The notes under the pieces are model-generated. The model had not been told where the DNA came from. It saw only the letters and a program-made list of their open reading frames with translations, and ran no database searches. This document shows, one piece after another, positions 1 to 5,372 of a stretch of 6,975 nt of DNA. Numbering within the stretch: position 1 is the stretch's first letter; each line of letters opens with the position of its first letter. The position numbers were made by a program, and so were the translations under genes. The stretch lies in the NCBI GenBank assembly GCA_012515495.1, contig JAAYYH010000057.1, positions 1 through 6,975 on the forward strand. The letters run 5' to 3'. This stretch comes from Coriobacteriaceae bacterium (GTDB lineage: Bacteria; Actinomycetota; Coriobacteriia; Coriobacteriales; UBA8131).

Positions 1-413
1 CCAAGGAACTGTTGCTCCAATCCAGCTTGACGGGCGTGCGTGAAACCTTCGTTCTCCAGGCGTGAGCGCAGAGAAGCGGCAACGTTCTTGAACTGTTTGT
101 AAGCAATCAGACGAGCGATGAGTATCTCGCGAGCATCATCCGGGGAGAGGTCATCCAACTCATCTCCAAAGGACTCGGCCTCCTCGGGCAACAACGAAGC
201 TGCCTTCAACGAGAGCAGCGTTGCGGCTACTACCAAAAAGTCGCTGGCTACATCCATGTCCAGCTCGTTGATAGCGTTCACATAACTGAGATACTGATCA
301 GCAACCTCGTTGACCGAGATGGCACCGATGTCCAGCTTCTGCTCCGAAACCAGAGTCAGCAGCAGTTGAAAGGGGCCTTCAAAGGATTCTATCTTGACCC
401 GATACGACATCAT
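1..413 (-). CDS. scpA: ScpA, segregation and condensation protein A (N-terminal part, cut by window edge)
   Basis: Kleisin subunit of the SMC-ScpA-ScpB condensin, which compacts and segregates the chromosome on the nucleoid. About 137 codons are visible, read from 413 down to the window edge; the family is usually about 250 residues, so the C-terminal winged-helix part that contacts the SMC head is missing. The hallmark N-terminal motif SFEGPFQLLLTLVSEQKLDI lies near residues 10-29 (family consensus FEGPLDLLL...KLDI). It is followed by the helical segment ASDFLVVAATLLSLKAASLL that binds the SMC neck, then an acidic linker. Two ATG codons stand in tandem at 413-411 and 410-408; the first directly follows the trpS TAA. 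No strong Shine-Dalgarno precedes it (only a GGA a few bases upstream, inside trpS), so translation is probably coupled to trpS termination. scpB would be expected next, beyond the window. Confidence 0.93.
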   Translation of the reverse strand, partial: MMSYRVKIESFEGPFQLLLTLVSEQKLDIGAISVNEVADQYLSYVNAINELDMDVASDFLVVAATLLSLKAASLLPEEAESFGDELDDLSPDDAREILIARLIAYKQFKNVAASLRSRLENEGFTHARQAGLEQQFL

Positions 414-1433
414 TTATCCAAAGTAGTCGATGCCCATGGCCTTACGGACCTCGGACAATGTTTGAGAGGCTACGGCATTGGCTTTCTCGGTACCCACCTT
501 GAGGATGCCATAGACGGCACCGGGATCCTTGGCGAATTCACTACGTCGCTCGCGGATTGGCCCTAGGGTAGCCTCTAAGACCTCGAACAGGTATTCCTTG
601 ACCTTGACATCGCCCAGACCGCCACACTGATAGTGTTCTTTGAGCTCCGCGACTTTCTGTTTGTCCTCGGCGAAGACATCCAAGTAGGTGAAGACCGTGT
701 TGCCCTCGATCTTACCTGGGTCGCTAACGCGCAGGTGGCCAGGATCAGTATACATTTGACGGATCTTGGCTCGCAGCGTATCGGCATCATCTGCCAGATA
801 GATACCGTTATTCAGCGATTTGCTCATCTTAGTCTCGTTACCCGTGATGCCCGGTAGGCGCCGCGATTGCCTGTCATCGGGGATCATTGGGTCGGGTTCA
901 ACCAACACCTCTCCGTAGATGGAATTGAAGCTGCGTACGATCTCGCGTGTCTGCTCGATCATCGGCAGCTGGTCCTCTCCTACTGGCACCACATTCGCCT
1001 TACAGAAGGTAATATCAGCAGCCTGACTCACTGGGTAGACTAAAAACCCAGCTGGGATGCTGGCACCAAAACCTTTCTCCTTGATCTCGGTCTTCACCGT
1101 TGGGTTGCGCTCCAGACGCGCTACCGTAACCAAATTGAGATAGAAGACGGTAAGCTCGGCCAAGGCAGGCACCAGTGACTGGATGAAGATGGTGGTCTTT
1201 GTGGGATCAAGTCCTACAGCGAGATAATCCAGCGCGACTTCGAGTACGCTGTCGCGGACTTTTTGCGGGTCTCTGAAGTTATCGGTTAAAGCTTGGACGT
1301 CGGCTATCAGCACGAAGCAATCGTAATCACCAGAATCCTGCAAAGCGACACGGTTTCTCAACGATCCAACATAATGTCCCAGATGTAATTGTCCTGACGG
1401 TCGGTCTCCTGTCAGCAAAACCTTTCGAGCCAA
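414..1433 (-). CDS. trpS: Tryptophanyl-tRNA synthetase
   Basis: Class I aminoacyl-tRNA synthetase that charges tRNA-Trp with tryptophan in the cytoplasm, using ATP. It has 339 residues, normal for the family. The HIGH-type ATP motif is HLGH at residues 17-20 within RPSGQLHLGHYVGS. The second signature KMSKS is at 202-206. Other conserved blocks are LNLVTVARLERNPTVK, the VGEDQLPMIEQTREI stretch before the KMSKS loop, and MYTDP after it. The start is TTG at 1433-1431, chosen because AAGGAG lies 6 nt upstream and the protein opens at the usual family position. It is third in a same-strand series behind the ABC-F and M50 genes, separated from the latter by an unusually long 194-nt leader, and it abuts scpA with no gap. 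The leader contains Trp codons and alternative hairpins, so regulation by Trp-tRNA charging is possible but unproven. Confidence 0.97.
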   Translation of the reverse strand: MARKVLLTGDRPSGQLHLGHYVGSLRNRVALQDSGDYDCFVLIADVQALTDNFRDPQKVRDSVLEVALDYLAVGLDPTKTTIFIQSLVPALAELTVFYLNLVTVARLERNPTVKTEIKEKGFGASIPAGFLVYPVSQAADITFCKANVVPVGEDQLPMIEQTREIVRSFNSIYGEVLVEPDPMIPDDRQSRRLPGITGNETKMSKSLNNGIYLADDADTLRAKIRQMYTDPGHLRVSDPGKIEGNTVFTYLDVFAEDKQKVAELKEHYQCGGLGDVKVKEYLFEVLEATLGPIRERRSEFAKDPGAVYGILKVGTEKANAVASQTLSEVRKAMGIDYFG

Positions 1434-1439
1434 TTGGTA

Positions 1440-1445
1440 CTCCTT
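1440..1445 (-). promoter_or_regulatory. Ribosome binding site of trpS
   Basis: On the minus strand AAGGAG sits 6 nt before the TTG start of trpS. This is a near-ideal Shine-Dalgarno and spacing, and it decides the non-ATG start. The start codon itself lies in the small palindrome CCAATTGG. Confidence 0.8.
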
Positions 1446-1513
1446 AAATCGATAGCAGGCTTACTACAAGCATGAATCTGACGCATTACGGACGCATGAT
1501 GAGACTGTTGCCG

Positions 1514-1560
1514 GCACGCATAGTATTCAGCGGTACCCATGATACCGCAAACTACTGTGC
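1514..1560 (-). other. Strong RNA hairpin in trpS leader
   Basis: Read on the minus strand from 1560, the arms pair as follows: GCAC with GTGC, AGTA with TACT, TTT with GAA (one G-U pair) and GCGGTA with TACCGC, closing a 7-nt loop TCATGGG. That is 17 pairs. The interruptions are a single unpaired G at 1552, one bulged T at 1529 and a 4-nt bulge at 1521-1518. No T-run follows, so it is not an intrinsic terminator. Its 3' arm overlaps the 5' arm of a competing pairing (1525-1515 with 1474-1462). Confidence 0.6.
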
Positions 1561-1597
1561 TATCTAGCAGCCACTCACTTATCCAGCAGCCACTCAC
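1561..1597. repeat. Short tandem repeat in trpS leader
   Basis: Two 18-bp copies (1561-1578 and 1580-1597) have a 19-bp period and differ at one base. The plus-strand unit is TATCYAGCAGCCACTCAC. On the transcribed strand each copy carries GAGTGG, so the duplication multiplies TGG codons. Because the period is not a multiple of three, the two copies are read in different frames. Confidence 0.85.
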
Positions 1598-1627
1598 CCA
1601 TTCGACAGCATCCGACAACCATAGCTG

Positions 1628-2296
1628 CTAGAACAGCAGGTTGGTGAGCCCATAGGCCGTGTATTGCATATAGATGCCAATTGGGTTGAACCCTATCAGC
1701 ATTGGTAAGACGATGATCACCACCATGAATATCGGTAGAGCATAGCGCTGGATGGAGTAATACTTTGGCAGAGCCTTAGGTGGCAGCAATGGAGCGATGA
1801 TGCTTGAACCGTCCAGCGGTGGAATGGGCAAGATGTTGAAGAACATCAGGCTGAAGTTGACCAGCGTGAAGTAATAGAAAAATGTCAGTACCCAGTTCAT
1901 GATAGCGGGGTTGAGCGCGTAGAAATTGATAGCTACGTTTCCCAGCAAGGCTCCTAACAATCCTAAAACCAGATTGGCGGCTGGGCCGGCGAATCCGGTG
2001 AGCACCTCTCCTTTGCGGATGTCCTTGAAGTAGCGAGGATTATAGGGCACTGGTTTAGCGTAACCAAAGGCTGGCATTCCAGAGAGTATCAGCATCAGGG
2101 GCAGCAGAACCGTGCCAAAGGGATCGATGTGTTTGAGCGGATTGAGCGAGAGACGACCGCGGGAACGTGCCGTGGGATCGCCTAGTTTCCATGCCATGAA
2201 TCCATGCGCCACTTCATGGAACATGATTGCAGGCACAAAGCTCACAGCCATGATCAGGATCAAACCTAAACGCTCGATATCTATGAATTGGTCCAA
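1628..2296 (-). CDS. Site-2-type membrane zinc metalloprotease (peptidase M50 family)
   Basis: Intramembrane zinc protease of the compact bacterial M50 group without a PDZ domain; the family cleaves substrates within or near the membrane, but the substrate here is unknown. It has 222 residues. The zinc-binding, catalytic HExxH motif is HEVAH at 27-31 in the first hydrophobic helix. The third zinc ligand is expected at D162 in the motif NILPIPPLDG (154-163). Other conserved pieces are the GYAKPVPYNPRYF segment (78-90) and AGPAANLVLG (103-112). At least four hydrophobic segments are visible (about 10-35, 61-78, 101-125, 135-158), with another near 185-205. The start is TTG at 2296-2294; AAAGGAG lies 11 nt upstream and no other in-frame start lies between. 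It follows the ABC-F gene by 88 nt and precedes trpS on the same strand. The family is certain; the biological role is not. Confidence 0.93.
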   Translation of the reverse strand: MDQFIDIERLGLILIMAVSFVPAIMFHEVAHGFMAWKLGDPTARSRGRLSLNPLKHIDPFGTVLLPLMLILSGMPAFGYAKPVPYNPRYFKDIRKGEVLTGFAGPAANLVLGLLGALLGNVAINFYALNPAIMNWVLTFFYYFTLVNFSLMFFNILPIPPLDGSSIIAPLLPPKALPKYYSIQRYALPIFMVVIIVLPMLIGFNPIGIYMQYTAYGLTNLLF

Positions 2297-2307
2297 AAGT
2301 CCACGGA

Positions 2308-2314
2308 CTCCTTT
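2308..2314 (-). promoter_or_regulatory. Ribosome binding site of the M50 protease gene
   Basis: AAAGGAG on the minus strand lies 11 nt from the TTG start, a little long. The spacer together with the last bases of the site forms the near-palindrome AGTCCGTGGACT (2309-2298). If folded, this would bring the site closer to the start but would also tie up its last two bases. Confidence 0.65.
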
Positions 2315-2367
2315 CGTTGCAAAACTCTCGCATTCTCGGTGGAAATCGCAGCCGATGATAGCTGTGG

Positions 2368-2373
2368 ATTATA
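2368..2373 (-). promoter_or_regulatory. Possible promoter -10 box upstream of the M50-trpS-scpA genes
   Basis: A perfect TATAAT reads on the minus strand in the 88-nt gap after the ABC-F stop, about 70 nt before the M50 start. No matching -35 hexamer is seen at 16-18 bp, and the extended -10 TG is only half present. Transcription could equally read through from the ABC-F gene, since I find no terminator hairpin with a T-run in this gap. Confidence 0.3.
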
Positions 2374-2384
2374 ACTGCTACCCT

Positions 2385-4481
2385 TCACGACAGCTCTTCC
2401 TGCTTGGCGATCTCCATCTCGATGCGGTGAGTGATGTTAAACCACTCCGCCTCAAGCTTCGGTAATCGCTGTCGTAGCGTATTGTATTCCTGCAGCGCTT
2501 GGGCAAAGGCATCTTTATCATTATAGAGTGCCTCGTTTGCCATCAGCCCGATCAGCTGGGCGTGACGATTATTGGCAGTATCCAGCTCCTGTTCAAGCCG
2601 AGCCAATCGCTTGCGTTCATCCTTGAGCAGACGATACGCGCGGTTGCGCGCCTCAGCTTCAATGCGCTTCTGGTCCTTGGTTTTACGGGCTGAGGCTTCT
2701 GAATCTGGTTCTTGGACAGCTACAGCTCCGTTTGCCTGCGGACAAGCAGTCTGCGAGTGCGTCACAACTTGCGAGCCGTCCTTCTGCGAGCGTGTAGCGC
2801 GCTTGTCGACTGCGCTCGCGCCCTCACCGTTGCCGCTTGCCTCGCTTCTGCTGGCTCCCTCGCCCTCCGACTTGTACAGGTAATAGTCGTAGTCGCCTGT
2901 GTAGTCGGTGAGACGCCCATCCTTGACCTCGATGATACGGTTGGCGACAGCGCGGATCAGATGTCGGTCGTGCGTTATCAGCACCAGAGTGCCAGTGAAG
3001 GCTTTGAGCGCCGTCTCTAACACATCGGCGCTGGCGATATCCAGATGATTGGTCGGCTCATCCAAGCAAAGCAGCGGCGTTGGCTGCACCAGCATCTTGG
3101 CCAGTGCCAAACGACTCTTCTCGCCACCGCTGAGCACGCTGACCCTCTTATCAACGTCCTCACCACTGAACAGGAATGCTCCCAGCAGACCGCGGACCTC
3201 GGCCATCGTCCACCCTGGGGCAACTCCGTCCAGTTCATTGAATACTGTATTACTGGGTGTGAGCTTTTCCAACTGATGTTGGGCATAATAGCTTACCGAG
3301 ACATGCGCACCTAGGTTGCGCTCTCCCGTATCAGGCGATAGAACCCCTGCTATCAACTTCAACAGAGTGGATTTTCCCGCGCCATTGGGACCAACCAGAG
3401 CGATACGATCTCCTCTATAGAGCGTTAAGTCGATAGGCCCGTTCTCGCCACCGTAGACCACCTTCTCGCCATAGGCTTTACTCACCGCCGTCAGTTCCAA
3501 AACCTTATCTCCCGTACGAGGAGGCTGCCTAAAACGGAACTTGACCGTCTTCTTCTGCTCGGGCGGAGTGATGATCTCGAGCTTCTCCAGCTTGCGAACG
3601 CGATCCTGCACTTGCTTGGCTTTTGTCGACTTGTATCTGAAGCGCTCGATGAAGGCCTGCATGTGCGCGATCTCGGCCTGTTGAGCCTGCCAGGCCTCCT
3701 GTTGACGCAGCTGGTTCTCCTCACGCTGTTTCTCAAAGTCGCTATAACCACCGCGGTACTGCGTCAGTGCTCCGTTGTTGATCTCGATGACGTGGCTTAC
3801 CATGCCATCCATGAAGGCGCGGTCGTGGCTGATGACCACGATGGCACCGTCATAGCTACGCAGAAAGCCTTCCAGCCAACGCACGCTTTCCAAATCGAGA
3901 TGATTGGTGGGCTCGTCTAGCAGCAGCAGGTCGGGTTTGCGCAACAGCAGGCGTGAGAGCGCGATGCGCATCTGCCAACCACCGCTGAACTCGTTGGTGG
4001 AGCGGATTAGATCCTGCTCCTTGAAGCCCAGGCCAAACAGCACGCTGCGAGCAGTAGCCTCCAGTGTATAGCCACCTGCATGCGCGAACATATCGCTGAG
4101 ACGACCATATTCTGCCAGGAGTTTCTCGTGCACCACAGGATCGCCGTCACCTGTTTGGGCTATACGCTGCTCCAGTTGGCCCAAACGCTGCTCCATCGCC
4201 TTGACATCGGCAGCTGCCTCGAGCACGCAGTCCAACACAGGTTTATCGCCCATTTCAATCGATTCCTGCTCCAGATAACCGATCTTGGCACCCTTGGCCA
4301 AAGTGACCGTTCCACTGTCGGCGCCGTCGTGTCCAACGATGATGTTGAGCAGCGTGGTCTTCCCGGCACCATTGGGACCAACCAACGCATACCGATCGCG
4401 CTCATTGATGCGAAAGCTCGCGTCGCTGAACAGCACACGCGAGCCAAATGATTTGCAGATCTTATCGACGTTAAGGATCAC
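2385..4481 (-). CDS. ABC-F family ATPase with C-terminal extension (Uup/YdiF/YheS-like)
   Basis: Soluble twin-cassette ATPase of the ABC-F family; members act on ribosomes (translation factors or antibiotic protection) and lack membrane domains. It has 698 residues. Cassette 1: Walker A GPNGAGKT 35-42, signature SGGWQ 166-170, Walker B LLLLDE 185-190 with PTNHLD, switch His 219. The charged linker (P-site interaction motif) spans about 250-325. Cassette 2: Walker A GPNGAGKS 364-371, signature SGGEK 451-455, LCLDEPTNHLD 471-481, switch His 504. A Gly/Ser/Glu-rich low-complexity stretch (about 537-595) leads to a charged, probably coiled-coil tail (600-698), as in Uup/YheS relatives. The start is GTG at 4481-4479; an in-frame stop lies four codons upstream, and the site has only a weak Shine-Dalgarno. 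The linker is moderate in length, giving no direct sign of an antibiotic-resistance member, but sequence alone cannot settle that. Confidence 0.93.
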   Translation of the reverse strand: MILNVDKICKSFGSRVLFSDASFRINERDRYALVGPNGAGKTTLLNIIVGHDGADSGTVTLAKGAKIGYLEQESIEMGDKPVLDCVLEAAADVKAMEQRLGQLEQRIAQTGDGDPVVHEKLLAEYGRLSDMFAHAGGYTLEATARSVLFGLGFKEQDLIRSTNEFSGGWQMRIALSRLLLRKPDLLLLDEPTNHLDLESVRWLEGFLRSYDGAIVVISHDRAFMDGMVSHVIEINNGALTQYRGGYSDFEKQREENQLRQQEAWQAQQAEIAHMQAFIERFRYKSTKAKQVQDRVRKLEKLEIITPPEQKKTVKFRFRQPPRTGDKVLELTAVSKAYGEKVVYGGENGPIDLTLYRGDRIALVGPNGAGKSTLLKLIAGVLSPDTGERNLGAHVSVSYYAQHQLEKLTPSNTVFNELDGVAPGWTMAEVRGLLGAFLFSGEDVDKRVSVLSGGEKSRLALAKMLVQPTPLLCLDEPTNHLDIASADVLETALKAFTGTLVLITHDRHLIRAVANRIIEVKDGRLTDYTGDYDYYLYKSEGEGASRSEASGNGEGASAVDKRATRSQKDGSQVVTHSQTACPQANGAVAVQEPDSEASARKTKDQKRIEAEARNRAYRLLKDERKRLARLEQELDTANNRHAQLIGLMANEALYNDKDAFAQALQEYNTLRQRLPKLEAEWFNITHRIEMEIAKQEELS

Positions 4482-4505
4482 GCAGGAAACTCACTTCTGA
4501 TTGTC

Positions 4506-4519
4506 TGGGATTGTTCCCA
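4506..4519. repeat. Inverted repeat in the ABC-F 5' leader
   Basis: TGGGA-TTGT-TCCCA is a perfect 5-bp stem with a 4-nt loop, 25-38 nt upstream of the GTG start of the ABC-F gene. It could be a small operator or an RNA hairpin in the leader. No T-run follows in either direction. Confidence 0.5.
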
Positions 4520-4540
4520 TAGTATGACTGTATACCCGAA

Positions 4541-4558
4541 GGCGTTGACAGGCGTCGA
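4541..4558. repeat. Direct repeat overlapping a -35 box in the divergent intergenic region
   Basis: GGCGTTGA (4541-4548) and GGCGTCGA (4551-4558) match at 7 of 8 positions with a 10-bp period, one helical turn. The first copy overlaps the TTGACA box, so a bound regulator could affect the plus-strand promoter. Function is inferred only from position. Confidence 0.4.
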
Positions 4559-4573
4559 ATATTCTACCATCAT
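4545..4573 (+). promoter_or_regulatory. Candidate promoter of the 2',3'-cyclic phosphodiesterase gene
   Basis: A perfect -35 TTGACA (4545-4550) is followed after exactly 17 bp by CATCAT (4568-4573), which matches 4 of 6 positions of TATAAT. Transcription would begin near 4580, giving a very short leader before the Shine-Dalgarno. The -35 is convincing and the -10 is mediocre. Confidence 0.5.
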
Positions 4574-4585
4574 AAGCCCGCGGAC

Positions 4586-4590
4586 GGAGG
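4586..4590 (+). promoter_or_regulatory. Ribosome binding site of the 2',3'-cyclic phosphodiesterase gene
   Basis: GGAGG lies 1 nt before the first ATG (4592) and 4 nt before the second (4595). One nucleotide is too short for initiation, so the second ATG is the more likely start. Confidence 0.65.
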
Positions 4591-4594
4591 AATG

Positions 4595-5260
4595 ATGCCA
4601 CAGATAGACACGCAGGATACATCAGCGAAACTAATCAAGCCAAATTCTGCTGATTCAAACACAGCCAAACCAGCTCGACTTTTCATCGCGATATTGTTTG
4701 ACGAGGAGACTTTGGACGTTCTCGAAGATGCAGTCAGCAGCCTTCGCGAACTGTCATCTGCGGGGCGCTTTGTTAAACGCGAGAATCTGCATCTGACGCT
4801 GGCCTTCTTGGGACAGGTGGAGCGTAACCGCATCGACGCGCTGAAGCAAGTGCTCGCGGAGGCTGTCGCTAGCGCTACGAGCCGGCACGCTTGTGACGCA
4901 ACCCGGAAACCGATCACACAGCTCACCCTCACTGGAGTCGGACGGTTTAAACAGCACAAAGTTAGCACCTACTGGGTTGGGATTGAAGCAGTGCCATGGC
5001 TAGTTGAGCTTCACGACAAATTGGTTGCCTCACTCTTTGAGACGGGATTCTCAGTGGACCGAAAACCGTTCAAGCCACATATCACCGTAGGCAGGGATAT
5101 CGTGTTGAAGGAGGACTCAGACAATGGCTCCTCCTTTAAGCGCTGGCAGGTGGATTCGCTCCCCTATGCCAAGCGGGTGAACTCGATACATCTGATGGAA
5201 TCGAGCACGCAAGAGGGGCAACTTTCGTACACATCGCTATTTGAACAGCGGCTATTGTAA
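4595..5260 (+). CDS. thpR: RNA 2',3'-cyclic phosphodiesterase, 2H family (ThpR/LigT type)
   Basis: 2H phosphoesterase that opens 2',3'-cyclic phosphates on RNA ends to 2'-phosphates; homologues were first named for 2'-5' RNA ligase activity in vitro. Cytoplasmic. Numbering is from the upstream ATG at 4592 (222 residues). The two catalytic motifs are HLT at 67-69 (in NLHLTLAFLG) and HIT at 163-165 (in KPFKPHITVGR), the expected pair. The RLFIAI strand that opens the fold begins at residue 29, so there is an N-terminal extension of about 28 polar residues that most relatives lack. Spacing from GGAGG favours the second ATG (4595), giving 221 residues. It is transcribed divergently from the ABC-F gene and followed after 112 nt by the glycosyltransferase; neither neighbour points to a shared pathway. 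Confidence 0.92.
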   Translation: MPQIDTQDTSAKLIKPNSADSNTAKPARLFIAILFDEETLDVLEDAVSSLRELSSAGRFVKRENLHLTLAFLGQVERNRIDALKQVLAEAVASATSRHACDATRKPITQLTLTGVGRFKQHKVSTYWVGIEAVPWLVELHDKLVASLFETGFSVDRKPFKPHITVGRDIVLKEDSDNGSSFKRWQVDSLPYAKRVNSIHLMESSTQEGQLSYTSLFEQRLL

Positions 5261-5372
5261 CCGTGCCTCTCTAATATCAAGAGAAAACATGGCTGGAACG
5301 GTGTTAATCTTAAACACAAGATGTACACTTCGATTCGGTAGCCTTCTATAAGGATCTTGAGGGGGGAGCGGC
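5261..5372. other. Intergenic region with weak dyads
   Basis: This lies between the phosphodiesterase stop and the glycosyltransferase start. It holds a weak hairpin TCTCT-AATATCA-AGAGA (5268-5284), with further complementary triplets and quartets outside it, and a dyad GTGTT...AACAC (5301-5305 with 5313-5317). A -10-like TATAAG at 5347-5352 has TACACT 17 bp upstream, a poor -35 (3 of 6). Neither dyad is followed by a T-run, so no clear terminator is present. A weak promoter for the glycosyltransferase is possible. Confidence 0.35.
5361..5368 (+). promoter_or_regulatory. Ribosome binding site of the glycosyltransferase gene
   Basis: GGGGGGAG lies 4 nt before the ATG at 5373. It is purine-rich and strong, and it fixes that start. 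Confidence 0.7.

Larger units (their letters stand above)
1434..1627 (-). promoter_or_regulatory. Candidate regulatory leader of trpS
   Basis: This is the 194-nt gap between the M50 protease stop and trpS, and it is the longest gene-free stretch of the window. Three TGG (Trp) codons lie in one open minus-strand frame at 1600-1598, 1585-1583 and 1573-1571. A second frame reads from ATG 1622-1620 through an inner ATG at 1601-1599 to TGA 1577-1575 and holds one Trp codon in MGEWLLDK. Downstream come a strong hairpin at 1560-1514 and an alternative pairing of its 3' arm with 1474-1462, close to the trpS ribosome binding site. Ribosome-mediated attenuation from a Trp-containing leader peptide is known for an auxiliary trpS in Streptomyces. 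Against this reading, I see no good Shine-Dalgarno for either leader frame and no U-tract after the hairpins, so any control would more likely act on translation. Function is inference. Confidence 0.4.

Noticed and set aside
1530..1537. GGTACCGC on the minus strand, resembling the core of a T-box antiterminator before trpS
   Set aside because: Only the 8-base core matches; the preceding AGGGTG part is absent, the sequence is already paired in a local hairpin, no terminator with a U-tract follows, and the leader looks short for a full Stem I.
1412..1618. 68-residue minus-strand open frame across the trpS leader into trpS
   Set aside because: No ribosome binding site for its TTG, no family-like sequence beyond the Trp-rich start, and it runs out of frame into trpS. 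Only its first part is considered, as a possible leader peptide.
2112..2465. 117-residue plus-strand open frame spanning the M50/ABC-F junction
   Set aside because: It is antisense to two well-supported genes, with low-complexity basic composition and no ribosome binding site.
4080..4451. 123-residue plus-strand open frame opposite the ABC-F gene
   Set aside because: It lies wholly opposite Walker A and linker coding sequence, has no recognisable domain, and other antisense frames of the same kind occur along the gene; it is a shadow of the ABC-F coding sequence.
5261..5300. Hairpin TCTCT-AATATCA-AGAGA as terminator of the phosphodiesterase gene
   Set aside because: The stem is AT-rich and short, and neither strand has a T-run after it.
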